From Molanna angustata (taxonomy: Eukaryota > Arthropoda > Insecta > Trichoptera > Molannidae), in contig OY754984.1 in the NCBI GenBank assembly GCA_963576475.1, positions 22,900,761 through 22,964,760 of the forward strand: DNA of 64,000 nucleotides. Reading direction: 5' to 3'. This document shows positions 1 to 10,884 of this stretch, one piece after another. The position numbers and the translations under genes are program-made. The notes beneath the pieces were generated by a model. It saw only the letters and a list, made by a program, of their open reading frames with translations. It had not been told where the DNA came from and did no database searches. Positions within the stretch are counted from its first letter, which is position 1. Each line of letters starts with the position of its first letter.

Positions 1-57
1 AAAAATTAGATAAAATAATACATTGTACAATGATATTAAATTTTGACAAGTAATGAG

Positions 58-152
58 ATGGGTCGATAGCAGAGGGGTTAGCGCACTGGGCTAGTAATCC
101 AGCGGTCACGAGTTCGAACCCTGCCTCGACCAATGTCGTTCACCTATTAAAA
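58..152 (+). repeat. tRNA-derived SINE (family S1), truncated copy
   Basis: Positions 61-132 fold roughly like a tRNA. The acceptor halves ggtcgat and ctcgacc face each other, a D-arm-like segment follows, and the anticodon arm has loop ctagtaa (anticodon AGT, threonine-like). A B box is seen as gagttcgaaccc. The T stem has mismatches, so this is a SINE head rather than a working tRNA gene. The S1 body motif gttcacctat follows, then similarity to the other copies stops. Other copies lie at 6820-6914, 14850-15015, 20964-21120, 27070-27195, 41837-41943, 42650-42735 and 53560-53600. Confidence 0.7.
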
Positions 153-402
153 ATTGCTTCTTTCACAGAACGCTAAATGGGTTGAGTAAAAAAATGCATA
201 TCACGAAGAGTAACTCATGGAGCCCTCAAGATTATCAATCTCGGCACTATTGTTCAGAAAAATCAATGAATTTGAATTTGTAATCATAAATCGACATCGA
301 CTTCAGATATTTCAGTATGAAATCCAGGATGGATCTGTAAAATTCCATGAAATATGCAGTAAACTATTATCAGTAAGTACTATTTATACATATTGTAATA
401 TA

Positions 403-1396
403 CTAGTAACACTAGTTGCATGTAACACAAGAAATCCAACTGTTAATGGCGATAGTATGTTTAGTTGAAGAATACATACCAAACTATACACCAACAAATC
501 CAAAAAATTCAATATTTTTACATATTTCGTTTTCTATACAAAACATGTACCTAGGTATGTATGTCAAGATAGGATAGTATGGAGGTCAGTCCTTTGATCC
601 TACCCAGAATATGAAAACAGCATGATGGTATGTATGTATGTTTGGAGATTAGTATCAAACTATTAAGTCTTCTTAGATTATTGTGTGTAGCTATTGCCAT
701 ACAAATTCTATGATATGAATATAGGAGAGTGTGGAGTTCAGTCCTTTTTTTTCTTTGTCTATATTTATACACCATTCTATATTTCAACTGTGAGGCACCG
801 GCTTAGACTAGTGCTTCCATTATTTTAAATCATTGTTTTCGAGTGACCCGTAAGAGCCGGGTAATCGAAAATACAACAGGCAACAATAACATCTCACATA
901 GTTCAGCAATGAGGTTCACCACCCATTCTGAATGTAGTGCCTTTTTTGGTGAAACGAGACTGGTGTGTGGGTATACATAGATGTGCTGTTCTCCCTTTTA
1001 AACTGCACACCCGCACACCTTTCGCTGGTTACCCCACATTGTGGGATATGCCGTGATGGTATGAATGAATGTATATTTTATGGTTTCTGTCATATGTGGA
1101 AAATAAATACAAATTCAAAAAGTGAGAGACCTGACTGAAACAAAAATTCAAAGTTCCGAGTATAAAAGTTTTGTAGGCCTATAAATTTCTACATTTTCTG
1201 AAATTTTGGGCTCTGGGCATTGATCGGATCAAAAGTTATAAGGGGGGATGGACACACACCCACACACACACACACACACACACACAATGTTCTTCTCCTA
1301 ATTCTGAGTTCATCCATACAAATCTCGTGTATCTTGGCTTGAAACTATGTCGATATGTTTAAAGAAATATATTCTCTTGAACAAATCGACAGTAAA
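403..1396 (+). mobile_element. Family C element, internally deleted, with a family A insertion
   Basis: The 5' part (agttgcatgtaacaca, then a degenerate form of the subterminal repeat tccaactgtcgat) and the 3' part (ending gaacaaatcgacagt) match the fuller copies at 4474-5523 and 5577-6583. The middle is shortened and split by a family A copy at 788-1071. A short (CA)n tract at about 1256-1286 sits where the longer copies also carry one. It has no coding capacity. Confidence 0.65.
788..1071 (+). repeat. Family A repeat, near full length (non-autonomous, RTE-tailed)
   Basis: This is the most complete family A copy, about 284 bp. It starts at ctgtgaggcaccggctta, has the core cccgtaagagccgggtaatc and the block ttcagcaatgaggttcacca, and ends with gatatgccgtgatggtatg followed by short ATGA repeats. 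The last ~40 bases match the 3' tail of the RTE-type LINE at 35734-36541 (a TACCCC/GGG element, then cgtgatggtatg). It has no ORF and no clear A/B box. I infer a SINE-like element mobilised by RTE. Confidence 0.7.
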
Positions 1397-3080
1397 AATA
1401 TTAACAAGGATTTATGTTATTAGCTTTAATCTGTCTCGATTAGCTTTAATCATATAGACATATTCTGCAAAAATAAATGTACCTAAATCGAATTATATAT
1501 TTTTTGTCATTTTTTTTAAATCGCCAGCTGTCAATCCTATACCATGGGCCTCAGCTTATTTGATGCCGCAGCATGACATAAAAATTAAAATTCTAAACAA
1601 TATGATAATAATAAATTAGATGTATTAAATCTCCTTCAATAAATGCAGGGCTGTGCCAAATTAAACTGTCTTATCATTTTTAATTAATCTGATATATTAT
1701 ATCATTTTTAAAAAAACCTCGCGAATCACGTGGTAATAACATAAAACACTATTGGTTCCACAACCAGGCTGCGTGATTTGTGAACGATTAAGTGTAGGAG
1801 GATGTGTGGTGTATTGGTATTGAGAGCGTACTATTTTTTTTGTAAAAAAAATATTGTCTTACAACAACATTGACTCCCGACAGGGAAAAATCCTATATAG
1901 GATATTTTTTCGGTGGCCACAATCCAATAGTTTTTTTCGTTGTTGATAAATTGGCAACCCTGATCTTCACCCCCGTCAGATTTTAAAATGAAATTAAAAA
2001 AAACCGAGATGTGGTGTTTATCAAGTGAGCTGGTTGCTGTAACCTATCAACTGAATGAATACCCATATCAAACAAAATAACAAAAATCCCAATATATAGG
2101 TAGGTACTATGGGTATATAATATGAATGTAGGTATATTAACAAAATATCCTTCGGATGAACAAACAACCTTTATTTTGTAAGTATGTTTATATGTATATA
2201 TACATATATAGACACAAACAAAAAATACAGAATTTTAACAAAAAGAACGACATTGAATTATACCGAATCGAATGTGATAAATATAATCTGCATATAAATA
2301 AAGTAGACCTGGTAAGATTGTCGTTCTGGATTTGCACATGTTTGTGCACGGCTAAATTCATGTCAGTCTGTCTGTCTGTCTTTCGTTTGAAACCTTACTA
2401 TGTCAAAATCGTCAATTTTACAGTAGAGCAAAAATCTTATGATATTACATTTTTATAATATAACATTTGAAACAGTATAAAAACACAAAGCCTCGCGAGC
2501 TAATGTTTTTTATGTTATTTTCAAAAGAAAGTATGTTTTAATGTTATATAATAAGACTTATAGAATGCTTTTTTGCATTACTCGCCGAGTCGCCAAAATT
2601 GATTTATGAGAATATATCCTTACGGTTATTATAATGCACACTGATGCCAACGTAAAATTTTGTTTGTTCCCGTCATAGCCAGAGCTCAAAAGGCACGAAA
2701 TAATAAAATCCTACATAGGGAGAGGGAACAATTTACACGTAACAAGTGTTTCCTTTTGCATTGTGGGTCAGATTTGCTTTACTTGCATTGTTTTACCGAT
2801 TTAGCTGTCAAAATGGTGATTCTTTACAAGTGGCCTACAACGCCAATTATATTGATTTTTTTGTTTAAAGATAGTCAATATTATACATATTTCGGGAAAA
2901 ATATTCTTTTTTTGTGGTAACCCCTAATTTTTTTTAAAAAAAAATACGAAAAAATATATAAAGAGTATAAATGGTTGGTTTTCGACATCTATCGGTAAAT
3001 TTTCAAACTTATGGAAACACAATATAAAATCATTTTTACAAAAACAACTTTATTTCTACGAAATTTTGTAAAACAGGAAT
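1397..3080. other. AT-rich stretch with no recognised gene or repeat
   Basis: No ORF here resembles a protein family. Short homopolymer and AT runs are frequent. A small inverted motif (cctatataggatat) is seen near 1891, and the 1868-1886 segment (tgactcccgacagggaaaa) recurs inverted near 39017. I see nothing else to annotate. Confidence 0.5.
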
Positions 3081-3535
3081 ACAGTTTAAAAATATATAAG
3101 TTTACAAAATATTTAAATACCTTCTACTTTCGTGCAGGTCTTGAAATTTAATTATTATTTAACTATTGAGTATTATTTGAATGACATCACAAAAGCGCCG
3201 CAATGCGTTTAAAAATATAAGTTTTCTTCCGATGAGAATAATATCGAAATAATAAAAAGATCATCAAAATGAAATAATATTATTATCAACAACTATTGAT
3301 TATTCATTACAGTTTGAAAATATATAAGATTACAAAATATTTATATACCTTCTACTTTCGTGTCAGGTCTTGATATTTAATTATTATTTAACTATGGAGT
3401 ATTATTTGAATGAATCACAAAAGCGCCGCAATGCGTTAAAAAATATAAGTTTTCTTCCGATGAGAATAATATCGAAATAATAAAAAGGTCATCAAAATGA
3501 AATATTATTATCAACAACTATTGATTATTTATTAT
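3081..3535. repeat. Two-copy direct tandem duplication, 228-bp period
   Basis: Copy 1 (3081-3308) begins acagtttaaaaatatataag and copy 2 (3309-3535) begins acagtttgaaaatatataag. Both contain accttctactttcgtg, gcgccgcaatgcgtt and ttttcttccgatgagaataa in the same order. They differ by scattered substitutions and short indels, so the duplication is not very recent. There is no coding potential. Confidence 0.85.
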
Positions 3536-3739
3536 AAAATAATGTATGCTGTGCACGTTACAACTTTAAAAACACATTCGTTCTACATGGGCAACCCAAA
3601 GTTTGAATTAATTGGACTAACATAAATAAAAAAAATACTTATTTAAAAATAATCAAAATGAGGTAATTAGGTAACTACATTTTGATGATGGAGAATAGAG
3701 TGCTGCTACTCATCATAATATGCCCATGAGACACAAAGC

Positions 3740-4168
3740 GAAGATGCAGGTCGATAAATTGCAGCATCCAGAGTAATTTATCTTTTCACGGCACTCACGG
3801 TTAAGGGCAAGCGATCGTTCTTCCTCGCGGGTGTTCAGGTTGACGTGGCCAAGTCTTCATGGACTATTGGCATCGTCATGGGCATGTTCATGGGGCGTGT
3901 AGCTGGGGCCATGTGTCCATGCGGAGTAGTCGCAAAAACAACACAGGCAATGGACTGGAAGCCCGCACCTTGTGAAGTCCACTAGACATTGTGACGTCCA
4001 CCAGGTGTTGGTTAACACTATACCGAATATATTTTTTAAGTACCTATCATAAAAGCTTCGTTTCATTTTGTTGCATGAACCGCCGAAGGCGGCCATTTAC
4101 CGCGCAGCGGTAAAAAGTAGGCTGAAAGCCCTAGCTTAGAAGCTGAGCGAAGCGATGCTTCTCAGCTA
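3740..4168. other. Moderately GC-richer segment ending in a cluster of hairpins
   Basis: This segment is richer in GC than its surroundings. On the minus strand a 79-codon open frame covers 3857-4096, but it resembles no family I know. The last 90 bases hold four consecutive short inverted repeats: ccgcc-gaa-ggcgg, taccgc-gca-gcggta, ggct-gaa-agcc and agaagc...gcttct. Three of the four loops are gaa or gca. It may be the end of an unidentified mobile element. Confidence 0.4.
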
Positions 4169-4473
4169 GTATCTAAATACAACAAGAATTACTATATCAA
4201 TTTTATTTCACGACTATGCTTAGGTATTTAAGAGGGTGACTGCTGCCAACGTACCTATTTTTTCAATTTGAATTTGCATCATTACTACAAGACGAATCAT
4301 TTTGAAAAAAATAACCTAGTTATTTTGGATATTAATAAAGAAAAATATACCTTAACATTTTAATTTTGTTCTGTATATATTCTTGTAGAAAAATAATAAC
4401 CATACCCCGATTTTTGATATTTATCTTAAATTTCAAAAAACTATAAGGTATAGAGCATTATATTTTTTATATA

Positions 4474-5231
4474 CTAGTTGCATGTAACACATGAGATCCA
4501 ACTGTCGATAGCGATAGTATGTATAGTTGAAGAATATGTACCAAACTATAAACCCATAAATACAAATTATTGAATATTTTCACATATTTTGTTTTCTATA
4601 CAACATATGTAGGTATGTATGTCGAGATAGGATAGTATGGAGGAAGTTCCTTTTTTCCTACCCAGAATATGAAAATAGTATGATGGTATGTATGTTTGGA
4701 GATGAAGTATCAAACTATTAAGTCTTCTTACATATTGTATATAGGCGACTGCCATACAAAATGTATGAAGCGATGTCGTCACTAAATTCAATTTTTAAAA
4801 AAATTGTTAAAAAAAAATTGAGATCTTCTACTACAATTTTATTATTTTTTATAGAAAATTAAATTATCTAGTTGGGGTGTTTCGGCTTTTTTCGATAATT
4901 GTATAAGTTTTGGAAATATAGGCAGTTAAACTCATAAATTTATGATAAAAAAAATGTTTTTCTTAATAAAAAATGTTGGAGAAACCCTGGAATTTTTTTG
5001 AAAAAATAAATTTGAGATTTTTTTTTTTTTTACCAATTTTCAGCGTTCTAGCTTTTATGGTTTCTGAGATATATTGAAAAATTAAATATAAAATAAAAAA
5101 GTTGATAACCCCTGACTGAAACAAAAATTCAAAATTCTGAGTATAAGAGTTTTGTAGGCCTGTAACTTTTTATATATTCTGAAATTTTGGGCTCTGTAAA
5201 TTGAGCGGATCAAAAGTTATAAGGGACGGAC

Positions 5232-5321
<90 letters not shown>

Positions 5322-5523
5322 ACGAAATGTTCTACTCCGAATTCTGAGTAAATCCGTGTATGGAACATATATGCTGCGAAGCCTCTCAGTTGGTGTTTTT
5401 TGACTTCAAAGTTGGAAAAGCCGTGAAAAAAGTAGACCTCTGCATACAATTCTCGCGTATCCTGGCTTGATACATTGTCGATATGTTAAGAGAACAAAGT
5501 TCTCCTGAACAAATCGACAGTTG
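4474..5523 (+). mobile_element. Family C element, full-length copy
   Basis: This copy is about 1.05 kb. It begins agttgcatgtaacacatgag followed by tccaactgtcgatagcg, and ends at gaacaaatcgacagttgga, so it carries the inverted 13-mer tccaactgtcgat at or near both ends. A (CA)n microsatellite lies at about 5234-5322, and an RTE-like gatggtatgtatg motif lies near 4682. There is no transposase. Short inverted repeats close to the ends plus an internal microsatellite fit either a MITE or a DINE/HINE-like non-autonomous Helentron; I cannot decide which. Confidence 0.7.
5234..5322. repeat. (CA)n microsatellite in family C
   Basis: CA dinucleotide repeats with a few GA or TA interruptions. In-frame TG/CA reading gives a spurious valine/cysteine-rich frame on the minus strand. 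The tract length differs between family C copies (short at 1256 and 6350), as expected for an internal microsatellite. Confidence 0.95.
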
Positions 5524-5576
5524 GAATATCTGGAAAAATACGATGTAACGTTGCATTAATGCATCAGGTTAAGTTA

Positions 5577-6583
5577 ACTAGTTGCATGTAACACATGAGA
5601 TCCAACTGTCGATAGCGATAGTATGTATAGTTGAAGAATATGTACCAAACTATAAACCCATAAATACAAATAATTGAATATTTTCAGATATTTTGTTTTC
5701 TATACAACATATGTAGGTATGTATGTCAAGATAGGATAGTATGGAGGAAGATCCTTTTTTCCTACCCAGAATATGAAAATAGCATGATGGTATGTATGTA
5801 TGTTTGGAGATGAAGTATCAAACTATTAAGTCTTCTTACATATTGTGTATAGGCGACTGCCATACAAAATGTATGAAGCGATGTCGTCACTAAATTCAAT
5901 TTTTAAAAAAAGGTTAAAAAAAAATTGAGATCTTCTGCTACAATTTAAATATTTTTTATAGAAAATTAAATTATCTAGCTGGGGTGTTTCGGCTTTTTTC
6001 AATAATTGTAAAAGTTTTGGAAATATAGGCAGTTAAACTCATAAATTTATAATAAAAAAAAATATTTTTCTTAATAAAAAATGTTTGAGAAACCCTGGAA
6101 TTTTTTTGAATAAACTTATTTGAGATTTTGTATTTTTCTATATTTGTACAAATTTTCAGCGTCCTAGCTTTTATGGCTTCTGAGATATATGGAAAAATAA
6201 AGTAAAAATTCAAAAACTGATAACCCCTGATTGAAACAAAAATTCGAAATTCTGAGTATAAAAGTTTTGTAAGCCTATAACTGTTTATATATTCTTAAAT
6301 TTTGGGCTCTGTAAATTGAGCGGATCAAAAGTTATAAGGGACGGACGGACACACAGACACACACACAGACACAGACACACGAAATGTTCTACTCCGAATT
6401 CTGAGTAAATCCGTGTATGGAACATATATGCTGCGAAGCCTCTAAGTTGGTGTTTTTTGACTTCAAAGTTGGAAAAGCCGTGAAAAAAGTAGACCTCTGC
6501 ATACAATTCTCGCGTATCCTGGCTTGATACATTGTCGATATGTTAAGAGAACAAAGTTCTCCTGAACAAATCGACAGTTGGAT
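5577..6583 (+). mobile_element. Family C element, second near-tandem copy
   Basis: It starts and ends with the same motifs as the copy at 4474-5523 and is very similar to it along the whole length. The main difference is a much shorter CA tract (about 6350-6380). The two copies are in the same orientation, 53 bp apart. This suggests local duplication or repeated insertion. It has no coding capacity. Confidence 0.7.
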
Positions 6584-6819
6584 AAACCAAAAAACTTTTA
6601 TTTCGCAATGGCGCTGACTGGAAAATAAATGTTTTTTAGGTTTATTTACTAAACCGCATTAATGCAACGTCACATCAAATTTTCTAGATATTTTTGTCTT
6701 CTTTAATTCAAAAAAATATGTTGAACTAAATACGCCTTATATTTTATAAAAATTATAACATAAATATTGAAAATCGGGGTATCCCATTATTTTTCTACGA
6801 GAATTTATACAGAACAAAA

Positions 6820-6914
6820 TAAGCAAATAAATGCTTGTGCTATAGGTGAACGATTCGAACTCGCGACCACTGGATTACTAACCCAGCGCGCTACCCGCTC
6901 TGCCATCGACCATC
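6820..6914 (-). repeat. S1 SINE copy with small internal deletion
   Basis: Read on the minus strand, it has a tRNA-like head (ggtcgatggcagagcgggta, loop ttagtaa, gcgagttcgaat) running directly into the S1 body cgttcacctatagcacaagc. The usual stretch containing cctgcctcgaccgattt is missing. Compare the complete copy at 14850-15015. Confidence 0.75.
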
Positions 6915-7078
6915 TTATATACATTCTTGATATATTTTTCTTTATTATTAATACCCAAACTATCTAAATTATTTTTTTCAAAACGATTTGATAAGAAATA
7001 ATGATGGTATATATCAAATTAAAAAATAGTTACATTGGCAGCAGTCCCCCCTTTAATCATAATTTATAAAATTATGTT

Positions 7079-7797
7079 ACAACTCACTACCCCAAGGGTA
7101 TATAGTTGAAGTTATGAATTCACAATTTTTAAGGCAATTTTTTTTTGTTGCATATTATCTAGTACCTATCATGCTGAGATTGTATTCTGAAAGATTCATC
7201 ACAATGTATCTGTGTGTGTGTGTGTGCTGTGTTCCATGTCATATATTGAATATTTACTCCTCACTACCCTAAGGGGGTAATACTCGCTTAGACCCCATTA
7301 GGTTTTGAAGGATATCTGAACAGTGCTTCTTATTTTCTGTCAAATACTCCAAAGTAACCCCTAGCTCAGGACCCTCAAAATTAGACATTTCAAATTGCAA
7401 AAAAGCACATCTCTTTCATAGAATGGCAATGAAGAATTATCAAGTTTTCATAATGAAATATTTAAATCAAAAATTAAAAAATATTTTATATTACTTCTCG
7501 GGCAACTAACAGGTACTATGTCAAATATTAATTTAACACGCACTCAATTACAAGTTATATTAATCGTCTCATAGATCCAGACTGAAAACTCAATTAAAAA
7601 CTGTTTCTCCATCGGGAATCGAACCCGGGACCTTTGGATCAGCACTCAGATACCTAGCCAACTGAGCCACGAAGGCCGACAAAATTAAATAGCAAACTCA
7701 TTTTATGAAAATGCTGATGATTTTCCATACAAAGTTTGAAAGCTTTGTGGAGTGACCTGGTAGTGAAGGGTGTAGCGTTGGACACAGCCCACACGAA
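7079..7797 (+). mobile_element. Family B element, rearranged, with S3 SINE insertion
   Basis: Family B starts actcctcactaacccaaggg and ends gttagtgaggagt...gttggccacaacccactcg. Here the start is seen twice (7079 and 7252). A (TG)n tract lies at 7211-7228 and the end is tagtgaagggtgtagcgttg. The internal blocks gaaggatatctgaa and aaatggca are conserved with the other copies. The element is split at about 7494-7680 by a tRNA-derived SINE. It encodes nothing. Confidence 0.7.
7494..7680 (-). repeat. tRNA-derived SINE (family S3) inserted in family B
   Basis: On the minus strand a tRNA-like head covers about 7607-7678: ggccttcgtggctcagttgg (A-box region) and cccgggttcgattcccg (T arm, B box). It is followed by a ~110-bp body ending tttgacatagtacctgttag and ttgcccgagaa. 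The same 3' end recurs at 58262-58312. The anticodon stem does not pair well, so it is not a functional tRNA. It interrupts family B sequence that continues on both sides. Confidence 0.7.
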
Positions 7798-7974
7798 TAT
7801 TTTGAATTAGAAATTTGATTGACATATGAGAACACCCTACATAGATTTGTATCTGGTCCATAAACGCAGCATCACAGTACCTCCCTTGTTCTTTTTTGAA
7901 GAATTCCGATCTTTGAGGTTGGCTGTGGTAGGTGGGACTACTCCATAATGTACCTACCTACATGAAAAAAATAA

Positions 7975-8480
7975 AGCCGGGTAATCGAAAAAAAAACAAT
8001 CAAATTAACATCTTACATAGTTCAACAATGAGGATCACCACCGAGACTGCGAGACTGGTGTGTGGGTATACACACACGTGTCGTGCCTAGTTTTACAAGG
8101 TAAGTCGCACCCGCACTCCTGTCGCTGGTTACCCTTTTATAACGATAATATAACTTCTTTTTAAAACGATATTTTATTTTATTATTTTTTTTTGATAAGC
8201 ACCGCCTTGGAATAGTGCTTTCACTCATTAATATTATCATCGTTTTCACTTGTCCTATTATAGCTGGATAGTTGAAAATACAACAGGCAAAATAACATCT
8301 TACACTTTCAGCAATGAAGTTCACCATCGATTCTGAATGTAGTGCCTTTTTGAGTGAAGCGAGACTGGTGTGTGGGTAAACACACATGTGTCGTGCGCTT
8401 CGTTTTACAAGGTAATGCGCACCCGCACACCTGACGCTAGTTACCCCACATTGTGAGATATGCCGAGATGGTATGTATTT
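7975..8480 (+). repeat. Family A, one partial and one longer copy in tandem
   Basis: The first piece (7975-8134) runs from gccgggtaatcg to cgctggttaccc. The second (8194-8480) runs from gataagcaccgccttggaat to gatatgccgagatggtatg. Both include the block caatgaRgttcaccacc and gagactggtgtgtgggta. The pieces lie in the same orientation, separated by about 60 bp of AT-rich DNA. Confidence 0.7.
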
Positions 8481-8509
8481 GGTATGAACGTAAATATATT
8501 TCTATCTAT

Positions 8510-8520
8510 AATTTATTTAC

Positions 8521-8551
<31 letters not shown>

Positions 8552-8555
8552 TTTT

Positions 8556-8590
<35 letters not shown>

Positions 8591-8606
8591 TTAATATATT
8601 TATTTT

Positions 8607-8642
<36 letters not shown>
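8510..8642. repeat. (TTTA)n microsatellite
   Basis: TTTA repeats with a few TTTT and TAATA interruptions. It gives a spurious tyrosine/leucine/isoleucine-rich open frame. It lies just beyond the 3' tail of a family A copy, so it may have grown from that tail. Confidence 0.95.
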
Positions 8643-8740
8643 AAGGACAACATACAGCATATAATAAATTATAAAACATAAAGATAATTTGATTAATAAT
8701 AAAGCCAATTACAGGTTGTCGCTGAAGTTATTGTAGTATA

Positions 8741-9400
8741 TTAAGATATTTTTTTTTTTTTTTTTATTTATTTACTTTTCAACATAATTTCATTTATAAA
8801 AGATCCCACTAACCATATATGGTTATCAGTGGGTTTCTATATCATACAATATATGTGCTAACTTAAACTAACCAACAATGGCAAAAAGAAAATGAAATGG
8901 GTTTGACAATATAAAAATGTTTTGATAGATCCAAAAACAACACTTGAATAAAAACAACAACAAAAAAAAAACATATAGAAGAAAACCCAAAAAATACAAT
9001 AGAGTAAGAACAAAATCAAAAGGAAAAGTAATAAAATAATAAAAATAAAAGGAAGGAAGAGACCATTATTCGTTAAAAATGATTTTTTTACAGGATCTTT
9101 TGATTTTATAAAATGAATTTAATCCAATTAAGTCTGAGGGCAAGCTGTTAAAAATTGTTGGTATTGAATACTGCAGTGTTCTTTCACCGTAATAGTTATT
9201 TACTCTAGGTATATTATATTTACCGGAAGTTACTTGTCTGGTCTTATACTTATTTGTTACAGGTGTTTTGTGTTCATTTTTAAAGTAATTTTGTAGAATA
9301 AATCTGTATTTATAAATTTGTGTAGCTGTCATTATTTTGGTTTCTGCGAAAATGCTCTTTCCCTCCCTTTTCAAACAAATTATATTAGGAATGGTTACAT
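8741..9400 (-). pseudogene. LINE 3' end (CR1/Jockey-like), ORF2 C-terminus and 3' UTR
   Basis: The minus-strand frame at 9066-9374 encodes the last ~100 residues of a non-LTR reverse transcriptase. It has the layout usual for CR1/Jockey C-termini: a YKYRFILQNYF-like helix, then TRQ...IPRVNNYYGERTLQYSIP, then FNSLPSDL and a lysine-rich end. The 3' UTR follows (9065 down to about 8760) and finishes in a poly(T)/TTTA tract at 8741-8770, which is the A-rich tail on the minus strand. The copy is 5'-truncated and has no catalytic domain. Confidence 0.75.
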
Positions 9401-9477
9401 ATTATGGTGAGATATTATGTGAATGATGTGTGAAATTGCATATATAAATGTGTCAGTATATTAAGTGTTAAATTTGA

Positions 9478-9800
9478 TTATGACGATGAAATTTTAAGTT
9501 TGATATATTTTTTAAATGTGGGGGCGCTAAGTAAGAATATGTCAATCTCTTGGAAATGCCTATTATATGTATTACAGATTCTGTACATTGTTGCATGTTG
9601 AGCATAGTTGGTGTGTTGAGTGGTAAGACGGAAAAGAGGAGTGTGTCTAGTTCTACAGGTGTAGGTAGGGATGTTGAAAGATATATGTATAATTTAAGAG
9701 AGCAGGAGAATCAATTTTATTATTAATAATATTGTGGAGAAGCATCATATCAGATAGAGTACGTCTGTTTTCGAGTGAATCAATGCCATGGTAAATTAAG
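9478..9800 (-). pseudogene. Second LINE C-terminal fragment, frameshifted
   Basis: On the minus strand, about 9680-9790 reads LENRRTLSDMMLLHNIINNK followed by IDSPALLNYTYIFQHP. After a frame change, 9478-9660 reads RTRHTPLFRLTTQHTNYA, then YNRHFQEIDIFLLSAPTFKK and a stop. These are the standard blocks of Jockey/CR1-type ORF2 ends: a D...L.. helix, the ID-P-LL motif, a TNY motif and a final FK-rich helix. At least one frameshift makes it a relic. It sits directly upstream (in minus-strand terms) of the other LINE end, so one inserted next to or into the other. Confidence 0.7.
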
Positions 9801-10339
9801 TCTTTCTTACTCTATCCAATATCTAATTTGATCTCTTCCATATGGTACATAGATTAAAGTGTCTCCAGCCTCCAGTTCTGAATATCTCCTGGACCATACA
9901 AATCTTAGATTATACCTTGGGCGCATTTTTTACTGTCAATGAAAGATAAAAAATTGGCCCAATAACTTTGTCCGAAACAATCGTTCCACGTTTTAAAATT
10001 GTTTTGACGCTTATGTGTCAAAAAAAAGAAGTATTTTATTTTTTTAAATATTTATATATTTGTATAATTCAACATTTTTTTTTATTTATTTATTCATTCA
10101 TTAACAATTAAGTTACATAACACATTAACATTATAATAGGCCCTATTCAGATTCGACTAAAAATTTTATACGGAATTTTAGTATATGAGAAATGTCAAAA
10201 AGTTGACTGCATTTATACGGGACTCATTGTCACACCGCGCGGATAAAATCCTTTTATCCACGGTTGCCCGATATTTTAGACGTCTTCGTACTCTGAAACG
10301 AATCAGAATTGGACATAGTGTCCCCCGTTAGGTAGACGA

Positions 10340-10460
10340 GTACGTACCCGTGTTGGGGGTCTATATTACCTACATTATAAATTATGCAATATTTATAAAT
10401 TATCTTAAATATTACAATGTAATTTGCTACTTCACCAGGCGAATCCTGTTCTGAGGTAAT
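10340..10460 (-). mobile_element. LINE 3' UTR with conserved hairpin
   Basis: On the minus strand, 10459 to 10425 contains attacctcagaacagg...cctggtgaagtag. This is the stem-loop also seen in LINE tails at 18794, 22748, 56260 and 58001. The two stem arms have changed together relative to those copies. No coding part is attached. Confidence 0.55.
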
Positions 10461-10582
10461 ATTAACCATAATTACCTAATACATTTTTACTAAATAAATT
10501 CTAAATTAATTTCAAGGTGAAAACTCAAAGCATAACAATTATGAAAGTATAAAATGTTAAAATTATAAAAAAAACATTGAAG

Positions 10583-10707
10583 TGTGTGTGTGTGTGTGTG
10601 TGTGAGGATGTGTGTGTGTGTGTGTGTGTGTGTGTTTGTGTGTGTGTGTGAGGGTGTGTGTGTGTGTGTGAGGGTGTGTGTATGTGTGTGTATGTGTGTG
10701 TATTTGT
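10583..10707. repeat. (TG)n microsatellite
   Basis: TG repeats broken by three short gagg or tatg interruptions. The histidine/threonine open frame on the other strand is an artefact of the repeat. Confidence 0.95.
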
Positions 10708-10884
10708 TTATGTATAAAAAAGAATGTATGAGGGCGTAAGAAATATCTCTTTCTGAGTACAACTTAGAACAAATGTCGTTTCTCTGATTTTTCTCATAAT
10801 TCTTTTATATTTAATTATATTTAACGTAAGAATCAACATCAACAAAAATAGAATGTGATTAATTTCTACCACAGTATAATATGA

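Noticed and set aside
61..132. Functional tRNA-Thr gene
   Set aside because: The T stem is mismatched, several decayed copies exist with the same attached body, and the copy lies in a SINE context.
3857..4096. 79-codon cysteine/histidine-rich minus-strand frame as a small gene
   Set aside because: I briefly considered a Helitron Rep-like RGLPHxH motif, but the residues around CGLPVHC do not fit and no other Rep motif follows.
7607..7678. Functional tRNA gene on the minus strand
   Set aside because: The B box and T arm are good but no anticodon stem pairs properly, and the attached tail recurs elsewhere; treated as SINE S3.
8453..8674. Tyrosine/leucine-rich small membrane protein
   Set aside because: Translation of a (TTTA)n microsatellite.
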